Shown one piece after another: positions 1 to 5,127 of a stretch of 5,636 nt of DNA (positions are counted from its first letter, which is position 1; the number at the start of each line of letters is the position of its first letter). Both the position numbers and the translations under genes were made by a program. The notes under the pieces are model-generated. The model made no database searches, was not told the DNA's origin, and saw nothing but the letters and a program-made list of their open reading frames with translations. The DNA is from JBBDIO01 sp040880365 (GTDB lineage: Bacteria > Chloroflexota > Anaerolineae > Caldilineales > Caldilineaceae). Location of the stretch: NCBI GenBank assembly GCA_040880365.1, contig JBBDIO010000114.1:1-5636 (forward strand), in the 5' to 3' direction.

Positions 1-66
1 GGATGGGGCGCACTGTACAACATGCACAAACTTCCGCCAATTCAGCGTGAAATACTGCACAATTGA
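1..66 (+). CDS. Possible C-terminal tail of a rightward gene (partial)
   Basis: Frame 1 is open from the window edge to a TGA at 64-66 and reads as a plausible protein end (GWGALYNMHKLPPIQREILH, then N). No family can be named from about 21 residues. The two-sided terminator downstream fits a gene arriving from the left and converging with the leftward cluster. An alternative is a leftward gene starting at the ATG at 23-21, with a GGAAG at 31-35 seven bases upstream, running out of the window. Both readings are weak, and the tail reading is slightly preferred because of the symmetric terminator. Confidence 0.35.
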   Translation, partial: GWGALYNMHKLPPIQREILHN

Positions 67-141
67 CAGTACTGAACCGTCTTCACCGATTGACTTTTCG
101 CATTCCCCTACTTTTTACCGCGCATTTGCACAAAAGAAAAT

Positions 142-176
142 AAAAAAAACGCAAACCCCAAAGTTTGCGTTTTTTT
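142..176. terminator. Bidirectional intrinsic terminator
   Basis: A 7-bp perfect stem (CGCAAAC at 150-156, GTTTGCG at 163-169) closes a 6-base loop. It is flanked by A8 (142-149) on the left and T7 (170-176) on the right, so each strand has a stem followed by a U-tract. Read leftward it ends the phosphatase cluster, whose last stop is about 76 bases away. Read rightward it could end the gene that leaves the tail at 1-66. Confidence 0.9.
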
Positions 177-195
177 GTTCGTTCTTTGTAATTGT

Positions 196-208
196 ATGCA
201 ATTTGCAT
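196..208. repeat. 13-bp palindrome in the 3' region of the phosphatase cluster
   Basis: The arms ATGCAA (196-201) and TTGCAT (203-208) are perfect around a single central T. The palindrome lies between the terminator and the phosphatase stop codon. It could be a protein-binding site or chance in an AT-rich gap; nothing else in the sequence decides this. Confidence 0.35.
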
Positions 209-252
209 TGATGCGGGCAGTCTATATGGCCCAGGCGTCAATCAAAACCGGC

Positions 253-1095
253 TCAGACATCCAGCAGTTTGCTGGGCAGATTCGCACGCGCGGCCTGAAT
301 GCCCTCGATCAATGCTGCGTGCAAGGCGGGCTGGCCGTTGGAAGCCACTATGCCCACGCTGCCCAGTTGCCACGGCGCGCCCCGATAATCGGTGACAGTG
401 CCGCCTGCTTCCTGCACCATCAGCACACCGGGTGCAACATCCCACGGTTTCAGCCACGCCTCCCAATAGGCGGCAAAGATGCCCGCGGCCACATGTGCCA
501 GATCCATGGCCGCCGACCCCATACAGCGCACGCCCTGGGCGCGTGCAAAGAACCAGGCAAACTCGGTGAGATTGTTGTCGCTGTGTTCCGCCCGATGATA
601 GGGAAAGCCGGTGGTCAGCAACGCCTGGTTCAGCGTATCGACGCGATTCACCTGCAGGCGCGCCGCTTCCCCCACCGGGCCGTGGCTGTCGAATTCCTGC
701 ACATGCGCGCCCTGGTCGCGCGCCGCCCAATAAAGCCGCCGCGCCGGCAGCTCCAGCGTCACCCCCAACTGCACCTGGTCTGCTTCATATAGGGCGATAT
801 TGATGGCATAGGGCGCCAGTCCGTTGGCAAAATTCGTCGTGCCATCAATCGGATCGACCACCCAAAAGCGCGATCCCCCAGGCCGTTCGTTGCTCTCTTC
901 TCCCCAGAATTCAATCTCCGGGTCGATCTGGGCCAATGCCCGGCGCAGGCTCTGTTCGGCAGCCAGATCGGCCTCGGTCACCAGGTCGATGGTAGACGAT
1001 TTATCCTGGATTTTGTGCAAGCCCTGACGGCGCATCTCCAATGTGAGCGCGCCCGCTTCCCAGGCGGCCTGTTTAACAGCCTCAATCGCAATCAT
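253..1095 (-). CDS. Inositol monophosphatase family protein
   Basis: A 280-residue Mg2+-dependent phosphatase of the IMPase/FBPase/CysQ superfamily, expected in the cytosol, which removes phosphate from inositol 1-phosphate or similar sugar or polyol phosphates. The metal-binding motifs are complete: GEES at 65-68, DPIDGTTNF at 81-89 (metal ligands D81 and D84, with T86) and WDVAPG at 218-223 (D219), followed by the usual EAGG. DLVTEAD at 37-43 is also family-typical. Length is normal, and the ATG at 1095-1093 lies at the usual N-terminal distance from these motifs, though no clear Shine-Dalgarno precedes it. It is the last gene of a leftward cluster, 115 bp after the alditol oxidase and before a terminator. 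The true substrate cannot be read from the sequence: the family includes SuhB-type IMPases, histidinol phosphatases and nucleotide phosphatases. Confidence 0.93.
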   Translation of the reverse strand: MIAIEAVKQAAWEAGALTLEMRRQGLHKIQDKSSTIDLVTEADLAAEQSLRRALAQIDPEIEFWGEESNERPGGSRFWVVDPIDGTTNFANGLAPYAINIALYEADQVQLGVTLELPARRLYWAARDQGAHVQEFDSHGPVGEAARLQVNRVDTLNQALLTTGFPYHRAEHSDNNLTEFAWFFARAQGVRCMGSAAMDLAHVAAGIFAAYWEAWLKPWDVAPGVLMVQEAGGTVTDYRGAPWQLGSVGIVASNGQPALHAALIEGIQAARANLPSKLLDV

Positions 1096-1140
1096 AGTCT
1101 GTGTTCACTCGTTTCCACTGGCGTTGAATGCATTCTCTGG

Positions 1141-1180
1141 ATTCTACATCTTTCAAATTCTACATCCTTCAAATTCTACA
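1141..1180. repeat. 16-bp tandem repeat, two full copies and a partial third
   Basis: ATTCTACATCTTTCAA (1141-1156) is followed directly by a second copy differing at one base (1157-1172), then by the first 8 bases of a third (1173-1180). The repeat fills an AT-rich part of the 115-bp gap between the oxidase stop and the phosphatase start. Read leftward, each unit carries TAGAAT, a near-consensus -10 hexamer, and two carry TTGAAA or TTGAAG. However, no -35/-10 pair with normal 16-18 bp spacing is formed by them. Confidence 0.85.
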
Positions 1181-1210
1181 ACGGCGGCGCGCCCCTGCCC
1201 AGCCCGCGCC

Positions 1211-2473
1211 CTAGAGAATCTGTGCCAGATACGCGTTGTGGAACTTGCCGCCGGGGTCGAGTTGCGCCACCAGCGCGCGGAAATCTGCCAGCCGGGGATA
1301 GCGCGCTTGCACCTGTTCGGAGGCCATTGTAAAGAGCTTGCCCCAATGGGGCCGCGGCGCAAAAGGCGCGAGCGCCGCTTCGATGACGGGCAGCACAGGC
1401 CGCACCGCTTCCCAGTCGTTGCGCAGGGTAAAATGAAAGCCCACGCAATCCTGTTCATAGGCCGGGCTGAGCCACAGATCATCTGCGGCCACCGTGCGCA
1501 CTTCGGAGACCAGCACCACCGAGGCCAGCTCGGCGCGCAGATCCGCCAGTGTGCGCAACGCCGCCACCGCGTGGCGCCGCGCCACAAAGTATTCACTCTG
1601 CAACTCGTTGCCCATCGAAGGCGCGTGATCCACGCGAAAATGGGGCAACCGTTCGTGCCAGGGTCCCGCTTCGCCCAATTGCGATGTACACGATTCGGGC
1701 GACGAACGCCCCGAAGGATGCATTGCTGTCTGTGCCAGGATTGCGCCGTGAAATTCGGGCGCGAAGCTATGGATCTCCCCCTCCTCTGGCACCAACCGTT
1801 TGAGCCAGAGTTGATTGACCCAATCCGCCTGCCAGTCGGTAAAGAGACTCACACTATAGGCCGCGCCCATGATGGCATCAAAATGGTCGAACAATTGGGT
1901 CAGCGGCAAGCGTTCATAGACCGCCTGTTGCACGTTATAGGTGGGGCGAATGTCCAGCGTCAGGTGGGTGACCACGCCCAGCGCGCCCAACCCCACGACC
2001 GCGCCGGCAAACGCGGGTTCTTGTTGACCGCGGGCCAGCTGCACACACGCGCCGTCGGCAGTCACCAGCGCCAGCCCCGCCACCGCGGTCGCCAGATTGC
2101 CGTTGGCATCGCCCGAACCGTGGGTCGCCGTGGCGACTGCGCCCCCCACGCTGATATGGGGCAGCGAGGCCATATTGTGGATGGCATAGTCCATCTCCTG
2201 CAACAGGGCACACAGCCGCCCATAGGTCATGCCCGCGGGCACGGTCACCGTATGCGCCTGCGTATCGAACGCCAGCGTTTCGGGAAAATGCGCCAGAGAA
2301 ATCAGCGTCTCTTCGCTATCGGCAATGTCGTTGAACGAATGGCGCGCGCCCACCGCCTTCACCTTGCGATTGCGCATGACCAGTTCTTGCACTTCGGCCA
2401 CCGTGGCGGGATAGGCAATCTGCGCTGCGGCAAATGCATGATTGCCCGCCCAGTTGGTTTCGTTTACAGCCAT
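1211..2473 (-). CDS. aldO: Alditol oxidase (FAD-linked, AldO/xylitol oxidase type)
   Basis: A 420-residue flavoprotein of the VAO/PCMH fold. It oxidises the terminal carbon of alditols such as xylitol or sorbitol to the aldose, passing electrons to O2 to give H2O2. The sequence follows Streptomyces coelicolor AldO closely as I recall it, including MASLPHIS, AAYSVSLFTDW, PWHERLPHFR and RTVAAD. The histidine that binds FAD covalently is present (GARHSFNDIA, H45). Residues matching the AldO active site are all there: S103, E324, R326, H347, T349 and K379. No signal peptide is seen. The ATG has GGTGA six bases upstream. It is the middle gene of the leftward cluster, 80 bp after the nucleotidyltransferase, and may have its own promoter. 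A related aldonolactone oxidase is less likely given the AldO-type active site. The exact alditol is not predictable. Confidence 0.93.
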   Translation of the reverse strand: MAVNETNWAGNHAFAAAQIAYPATVAEVQELVMRNRKVKAVGARHSFNDIADSEETLISLAHFPETLAFDTQAHTVTVPAGMTYGRLCALLQEMDYAIHNMASLPHISVGGAVATATHGSGDANGNLATAVAGLALVTADGACVQLARGQQEPAFAGAVVGLGALGVVTHLTLDIRPTYNVQQAVYERLPLTQLFDHFDAIMGAAYSVSLFTDWQADWVNQLWLKRLVPEEGEIHSFAPEFHGAILAQTAMHPSGRSSPESCTSQLGEAGPWHERLPHFRVDHAPSMGNELQSEYFVARRHAVAALRTLADLRAELASVVLVSEVRTVAADDLWLSPAYEQDCVGFHFTLRNDWEAVRPVLPVIEAALAPFAPRPHWGKLFTMASEQVQARYPRLADFRALVAQLDPGGKFHNAYLAQIL

Positions 2474-2512
2474 AGAATGTCACCACTTTCCAGATGGATG
2501 TTGAGAGATACA

Positions 2513-2541
2513 AATATATAACGACCGGATGCCCGTTTACA
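2513..2541 (-). promoter_or_regulatory. Candidate internal promoter before the alditol oxidase
   Basis: Read leftward, TGTAAA (2541-2536, a weak -35) is followed after 17 bp by TATATT (2518-2513, five of six matching TATAAT). The -10 lies in an AT-rich spot unusual for this GC-rich stretch. Transcription would begin near 2506, about 33 bases before the ATG. It would let the oxidase be expressed apart from the nucleotidyltransferase. Confidence 0.4.
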
Positions 2542-2566
2542 CCTGGCCTCCGTTTACGCCTGGCTG
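2533..2566. repeat. 17-bp tandem duplication over the nucleotidyltransferase stop codon
   Basis: Copies at 2533-2549 and 2550-2566 match at 14 of 17 positions and share CCGTTTAC and CCTGGC. The right copy contains the nucleotidyltransferase stop (TTA on this strand, 2554-2556). The left copy lies after the stop and overlaps the candidate -35 of the oxidase promoter. It looks like a short slippage duplication of the gene end. Confidence 0.7.
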
Positions 2567-3363
2567 TCGTGTGCCATTACCTTCACCTGCGCGACGGCAA
2601 AATCGACAAAACGGCGGGTCTCCTCAAAACTCACGGCGGGGTCCGCGTCTACCCGATCCGCCACCCGCCACGCCAATGCACGCCGGATCACAGGCGACCA
2701 ACTCGGCCATTCTGCCGCGGCCCAGGTCGCCGCCTTGCGCTTGGAAACGTGTACGCCGTGGCGAATGCTATAGGCCGTGCGACACATGGTCAGCACGCCA
2801 TATGCCTGATATTTACAGTCATCGCGCATGGCCTCGATCCAGGCAGGCCACCCATAGGCGTGTTCACGTACTGCCTGCAAAAATTCTGCCTGCGCAATGG
2901 GATCAATCAGCGTGGCCGGTGGCGGCCCATAGAGCGTCTGGCCCATGGTGCGCACCAGATACCAGTTCATGAGCCAATCGATGCCTGCGGGCTTGATATT
3001 AAACGGCTCGCCCGGACTGATCACCGCCAGCGGGCTGGATTCGGTGCGAAAGGCGCGCAAAGCCCTGGCCGGTAGATAGACAATCTCAATACGCTCGCGC
3101 CACGCCGGATACGCCGCGAGCACGGCGAGGTGCATGGCTTCCAGTGTGCGAAATTCGGCTTCGCGCAGCGGCGATTCCACCACGGCCAGCAAATCCACAT
3201 CGCTGACACCTGGGTCAAAATCGCCCGTCACCAGCGAACCATAGAGATAAAACCCCACCAGCCGGACACCCAGCGCACGCTGAATGCGCGCCAAAAGCGT
3301 CTCCACCAGCGTATAGACCTCAGGTTCCCCACTATTTTCAATCGGATTTTCAATTCGATGCAT
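2554..3363 (-). CDS. AadA-like nucleotidyltransferase (DUF4111 C-terminal domain)
   Basis: A 269-residue cytosolic enzyme with an N-terminal polymerase-beta-type nucleotidyltransferase domain and a C-terminal helical domain as in ANT(3'')-type adenylyltransferases. The catalytic pattern is complete: YGS at 41-43, SDVDLL at 54-59 (metal-binding D55 and D57), and E93 in RIEIVYLP, matching the catalytic glutamate of AadA. VLTMCRTAYS at 190-199, SKRKAATWA around 207-215 and RRFVDFA at 250-256 also resemble the AadA C-terminal half. The expected transfer is of AMP from ATP to a hydroxyl, possibly on an aminoglycoside. By my recollected alignment the aspartate AadA uses to hold streptomycin is not at the same place, so the substrate is open. 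The same frame stays open upstream to about 3753, but the fold begins just after the ATG at 3363, where an extended -10 also sits. It is the first gene of the leftward cluster. Confidence 0.88.
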   Translation of the reverse strand: MHRIENPIENSGEPEVYTLVETLLARIQRALGVRLVGFYLYGSLVTGDFDPGVSDVDLLAVVESPLREAEFRTLEAMHLAVLAAYPAWRERIEIVYLPARALRAFRTESSPLAVISPGEPFNIKPAGIDWLMNWYLVRTMGQTLYGPPPATLIDPIAQAEFLQAVREHAYGWPAWIEAMRDDCKYQAYGVLTMCRTAYSIRHGVHVSKRKAATWAAAEWPSWSPVIRRALAWRVADRVDADPAVSFEETRRFVDFAVAQVKVMAHDSQA

Positions 3364-3369
3364 GGCAGA

Positions 3370-3378
3370 AGTATAGCA
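3370..3378 (-). promoter_or_regulatory. Extended -10 promoter giving a leaderless transcript
   Basis: Read leftward, TGCTATACT (3378-3370) is a TGn extended -10 with TATACT. Six bases separate it from the nucleotidyltransferase ATG at 3363-3361, so initiation 6-7 bases downstream would fall at or next to the A of the ATG. No Shine-Dalgarno is present, as expected for a leaderless mRNA. No good -35 is visible, which an extended -10 can tolerate. Confidence 0.55.
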
Positions 3379-3467
3379 GAGACGCCACACAAAACGCGCG
3401 CAATTTTGAAATGCAGCATAACCGCGCACACAATACTGGGGGGGGAACAGCCAATGCACAGCGACCG

Positions 3468-3477
3468 CTGGCGCCAG
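3468..3477. promoter_or_regulatory. 10-bp palindrome next to a -35 box, possible operator
   Basis: CTGGCGCCAG is a perfect palindrome ending one base before the TTGACG of the rightward promoter candidate. Its position would suit a regulator acting at that promoter. GC-rich DNA makes such palindromes fairly common, so this is only a candidate. Confidence 0.3.
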
Positions 3478-3478
3478 G

Positions 3479-3507
3479 TTGACGGAGTCGCGCCCAGACG
3501 GTAGGAT
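3479..3507 (+). promoter_or_regulatory. Candidate sigma70-type promoter for the nuclease-like gene and hpt
   Basis: TTGACG (3479-3484) is five of six matches to the -35 consensus. It is followed by a 17-bp spacer and TAGGAT (3502-3507, four of six matching TATAAT). Transcription would start near 3514, leaving a leader of about 77 bases before the TTG start at 3591. It is divergent from the leaderless promoter of the leftward cluster. Confidence 0.5.
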
Positions 3508-3578
3508 AAGTTTGCAAAAGCTTGCCGCGTGCGCGCCGAGATCGCCGAGATCACCATGAGTTGCGCCGCATGAATCAC

Positions 3579-3584
3579 AGGAGG
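3579..3584 (+). promoter_or_regulatory. Ribosome binding site AGGAGG that sets a TTG start
   Basis: A full-consensus AGGAGG is followed after 6 bases by TTG at 3591-3593. The in-frame candidates further upstream (TTG 3522, TTG 3561, ATG 3570) have no comparable signal. The ATG at 3570 lies too close to this site to use it. It is the clearest Shine-Dalgarno in the window. Confidence 0.8.
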
Positions 3585-3590
3585 CGCGCC

Positions 3591-3989
3591 TTGCGCGAAA
3601 CCGAACGCGAGACTGAAGAGGAAACACCACGCTTTGCCCATCCCGCCGAAGCAATGCTGGCGCGTATTCTCGACTATTATGGCGTCGAGTGGATTTATGA
3701 ACCACGCACCTTTGCACTGGAATGGGACAAGGCAGGCAATGTGACGCTGGCATTCTCGCCCGATTTCTATCTGCCCCAGGAAGACCTCTATCTCGAAGTC
3801 ACCACGTTGCGCCCTCAATTGATCCGCCACAAAAATCGCAAGATGCGCCGTATGCAAGAGCTATATCCCAACGTGAATATCAAGCTCCTCAAGCGGCAGG
3901 ATATCCGCGACATGATGATCAAATTTGGGTTGGAAAACGAAGCTCAGGCCTTCATGGGGGTCGCCGCCCAGCCCCAGAACCAGAGCTAA
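3591..3989 (+). CDS. Small protein with a possible PD-(D/E)xK nuclease-like core
   Basis: A 132-residue, charged, soluble protein; no family name can be given with certainty. After an acidic start (ETERETEEET) comes HPAEAMLARILDYYGVEW (17-34), then YEPRTF (36-41), SPDFYLP (56-62) and LYLEVTT (66-72). A basic helix follows (HKNRKMRRMQELYP, 80-93), then NIKLLKRQDI (96-105). The order E37, D58, E69 with lysines K81/K84 resembles the restriction-endonuclease-like fold, in which an early E, a PD and an ExK sit on consecutive strands. Here the ExK lysine is replaced by T71, so activity is uncertain. The TTG start is chosen for its AGGAGG; the longer reading adds an Arg-rich stretch with no family look. 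It lies 71 bp before hpt, the same way round, and probably shares its transcript. I recall similar small proteins next to hpt elsewhere, which needs checking. Confidence 0.82.
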   Translation: MRETERETEEETPRFAHPAEAMLARILDYYGVEWIYEPRTFALEWDKAGNVTLAFSPDFYLPQEDLYLEVTTLRPQLIRHKNRKMRRMQELYPNVNIKLLKRQDIRDMMIKFGLENEAQAFMGVAAQPQNQS

Positions 3990-4000
3990 CTGCACGCCTG

Positions 4001-4060
4001 TTTGCGGAACACACCTTCACGGATTAGCCTTTCACGGATTAGCCCTTCACGGAACAAGTC
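4001..4060. repeat. 15-bp tandem repeat, four units, ending at the hpt start codon
   Basis: Units begin at 4001, 4016, 4031 and 4046. The two central ones (TTCACGGATTAGCCT and TTCACGGATTAGCCC) differ at one base. The fourth keeps TTCACGGA and then diverges. The first is degenerate but matches the fourth at 10 of 15 positions. The array fills most of the gap between the nuclease-like gene and hpt, and the fourth unit ends at the base before the ATG. The period is five codons, and the TAG in unit three (4040-4042) is in frame with hpt. The only Shine-Dalgarno-like element for hpt, a weak GGAA at 4051-4054, lies inside the fourth unit. Confidence 0.85.
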
Positions 4061-4690
4061 ATGGAACCCCACACCGAAATCCCTGAAACTCCCATGCAGC
4101 GCCATCCCCCCGAAGCCTATACGGAGTTGGCGACGGGCATTCGCGAGGTGCTTTTCACCGCGGTGGAGATCGAACAGCGGGTCCATGCCCTGGGCACGAC
4201 TATCAGCCAGGACTATGCCGGACGCAATCCGCTGTTGGTGGGAGTGTTGCGGGGCGTCTACATCTTCATGGCCGATCTGCATCGCGCCATCACCATCAAC
4301 GCCGAAGTGGATTTCATGGCCGTTTCTTCCTATTCGGCAGAATCGCGCGACCGGGGCATGGTGCAGATTATCAAAGACCTGGATGTCTCCATCGCCAATC
4401 GCCACGTCATTTTTGTAGAAGACATGATTGACACGGGTCTGACGTTAAATTTTTTGCTGCGCACCCTGCGCGTGCAACAGCCCGCCAGCCTCGAAGTGTG
4501 CGCACTCTTCAACAAGGCCCGCCGCCGGCTCATCGATATACCCATTAAATACAAAGGCTTCGACGTGCCCGACCGGCTCATAGTGGGCTATGGGCTGGAC
4601 TATCGGGAACGATTTCGCAATTTGCCCTTTGTGGGCTTGCTCGAGCCAAGCGTCTTTCAAAACAGCCAATCGGCGAAAAACGCAGGGTAA
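4061..4690 (+). CDS. hpt: Hypoxanthine phosphoribosyltransferase
   Basis: A 209-residue cytosolic purine-salvage enzyme that joins hypoxanthine (often also guanine) to PRPP to give IMP or GMP. Family motifs appear in order: LLVGVLRG (58-65), VDFMAVSSY (83-91) on the flexible loop, the PRPP loop FVEDMIDTG (118-126, with E120, D121 and the base D124), K152 for the purine, and VPDRLIVGYGLDYRERFRNLP (169-189) with the metal-binding D180. The usual KP after the purine strand is KA here. The first ~25 residues extend beyond typical family starts. The ATG at 4061 is the first start after an in-frame TAG at 4040, with ATG 4094 as an alternative; neither has a strong ribosome site. It probably shares a transcript with the upstream nuclease-like gene. 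No rightward terminator is visible after it. Confidence 0.95.
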   Translation: MEPHTEIPETPMQRHPPEAYTELATGIREVLFTAVEIEQRVHALGTTISQDYAGRNPLLVGVLRGVYIFMADLHRAITINAEVDFMAVSSYSAESRDRGMVQIIKDLDVSIANRHVIFVEDMIDTGLTLNFLLRTLRVQQPASLEVCALFNKARRRLIDIPIKYKGFDVPDRLIVGYGLDYRERFRNLPFVGLLEPSVFQNSQSAKNAG

Positions 4691-4729
4691 GCATCGCCCC
4701 GCGCCCGAAAACCGCCCGGCGCAACGCAT

Positions 4730-4762
4730 AAAAAAACCGTTCACAGATATCTGCGAACGGTT
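4730..4762 (-). terminator. Leftward intrinsic terminator
   Basis: A 28-bp inverted repeat at 4735-4762 has arms AACCGTTC and GAACGGTT plus an inner CAGAT/ATCTG, with a single A/C mismatch. Read leftward it runs into seven T (A4730-4736 on this strand). Read rightward no U-tract follows. It therefore serves a transcript coming from the right, not hpt. A weaker stem (GAAAG/CTTTC) with T6 lies just ahead of it on the same strand at about 4769-4796. Confidence 0.85.
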
Positions 4763-4814
4763 GGGTAGAAAAAAGAAAGGGGCCCCGAGTAACTTTCCAA
4801 TTGTTTCTGTATCT

Positions 4815-4877
4815 AACCTTTTGGTAATCTACAAAAGTTATGGGTTAAGATAACTTTTATCTACCACTTACCAGGTT
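4815..4877. repeat. Long imperfect hairpin within the orphan unit
   Basis: An inner stem of 9 perfect pairs (AAAAGTTAT at 4833-4841, ATAACTTTT at 4850-4858) closes an 8-base loop. After an internal loop, TGGTAA (4822-4827) pairs with TTACCA (4868-4873). Across a three-base bulge, AACC (4815-4818) pairs with GGTT (4874-4877). No U-tract follows on either side, so it is not a simple terminator. It lies in the 3' part of the leftward transcript, and the stop of the second frame (4870-4868) is in the outer arm. Confidence 0.7.
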
Positions 4878-4922
4878 GCTCTCAATGCTCCGCTTTCTGT
4901 TTCTATCATTCGCTGATGTCCC

Positions 4923-5108
4923 TCAGGAGTCAGTCGTATGAATAGTTGTAGAAAGTTTCATCGCTTTGAAAGTGTACCGAATTCCTGTAAATGTCGAGTT
5001 GTCCTCAACGTTTAGACGGATATTTCGGTATCGGATAGAAACAATTTTCCGATTTCTCAGGGCTCCCATACCATCCGAGACAGTTACAAATTTGACTTTG
5101 TAATCCAT
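4923..5108 (-). CDS. Possible small protein of 61 residues, unrecognised
   Basis: An ATG at 5108-5106 lies about 11 bases after the predicted transcription start, so it would be read almost from the 5' end. The product is basic and hydrophilic, with alternating residues that suggest beta strands (YKVKFVTVSDGMG near the start, SIRYRNIRLNV at 24-34). It has no membrane segment or signal peptide. The upstream ACGGA is too close to the ATG to be a good ribosome site. Codon third positions are much less GC-rich than in the neighbours. A second frame, open from 4957 to a TAA at 4870-4868, reads naturally as LTPEGHQRMIETESGALRAT, so the real product may be longer through a frameshift (about 79 residues) or the gene may be damaged. 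No family is recognised. Confidence 0.35.
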   Translation of the reverse strand: MDYKVKFVTVSDGMGALRNRKIVSIRYRNIRLNVEDNSTFTGIRYTFKAMKLSTTIHTTDS

Positions 5109-5127
5109 TCCGTTTGGTAATTACAAT
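5098..5127 (+). promoter_or_regulatory. Candidate promoter for the response regulator
   Basis: TTGTAA (5098-5103) and TACAAT (5122-5127, five of six matching TATAAT) are spaced by 18 bp, with a start expected near 5134, about 54 bases before the ATG. Its -10 overlaps that of the leftward promoter, so polymerase could occupy only one at a time. The palindrome GTAATTAC (5117-5124) sits at the overlap and could be an operator. Confidence 0.4.

Larger units (their letters stand above)
4730..5119 (-). other. Orphan AT-rich transcription unit, about 390 nt, function unknown
   Basis: This explains most of the roughly 500 bp between hpt and the response regulator. It is bounded by a near-consensus leftward promoter (start expected near 5119) and a leftward terminator, so a discrete transcript of about 390 nt is predicted. 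Its base composition is clearly less GC-rich than the genes on both sides, which suggests a different origin. It holds a 61-codon ORF at its 5' end, a second overlapping frame and a long hairpin near its 3' end. I recognise no known RNA class: no tmRNA tRNA-like end and no RNase P or 6S signature were seen. It may be a small-protein mRNA, a structured RNA or a decayed insert. Confidence 0.55.

Noticed and set aside
63..118. TTGACA at 63-68 and TTGACT at 90-95 as rightward promoters
   Set aside because: Neither has a -10 hexamer at 16-18 bp, and no rightward gene follows before the terminator.
175..792. A 205-codon + strand open frame
   Set aside because: It lies antisense to the phosphatase, which has all its metal-binding motifs; composition is shadow-like.
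1043..2521. A 492-codon open frame on the + strand, the longest in the window
   Set aside because: It is antisense to the alditol oxidase, whose full active site is conserved. The product is rich in R, H, Q and G with no recognisable domain, as expected of a shadow in GC-rich DNA.
3364..3753. Upstream extension of the nucleotidyltransferase frame by 130 codons
   Set aside because: It has no domain character, overlaps the nuclease-like gene on the other strand, and an extended -10 sits directly before the internal ATG at 3363.
4001..4060. CRISPR-like array or plasmid iterons
   Set aside because: The units are directly adjacent with no spacers, only four exist, and no cas or replication gene is near.
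4002..4418. A + strand frame overlapping the start of hpt
   Set aside because: It reads the 15-bp repeats and then hpt out of frame, giving a Ser/Arg/Pro-rich sequence without a domain.
4701..4722. GCGCC/GGCGC stem after hpt as its terminator
   Set aside because: Only five pairs around a 12-base loop, with no U-tract on the + strand.
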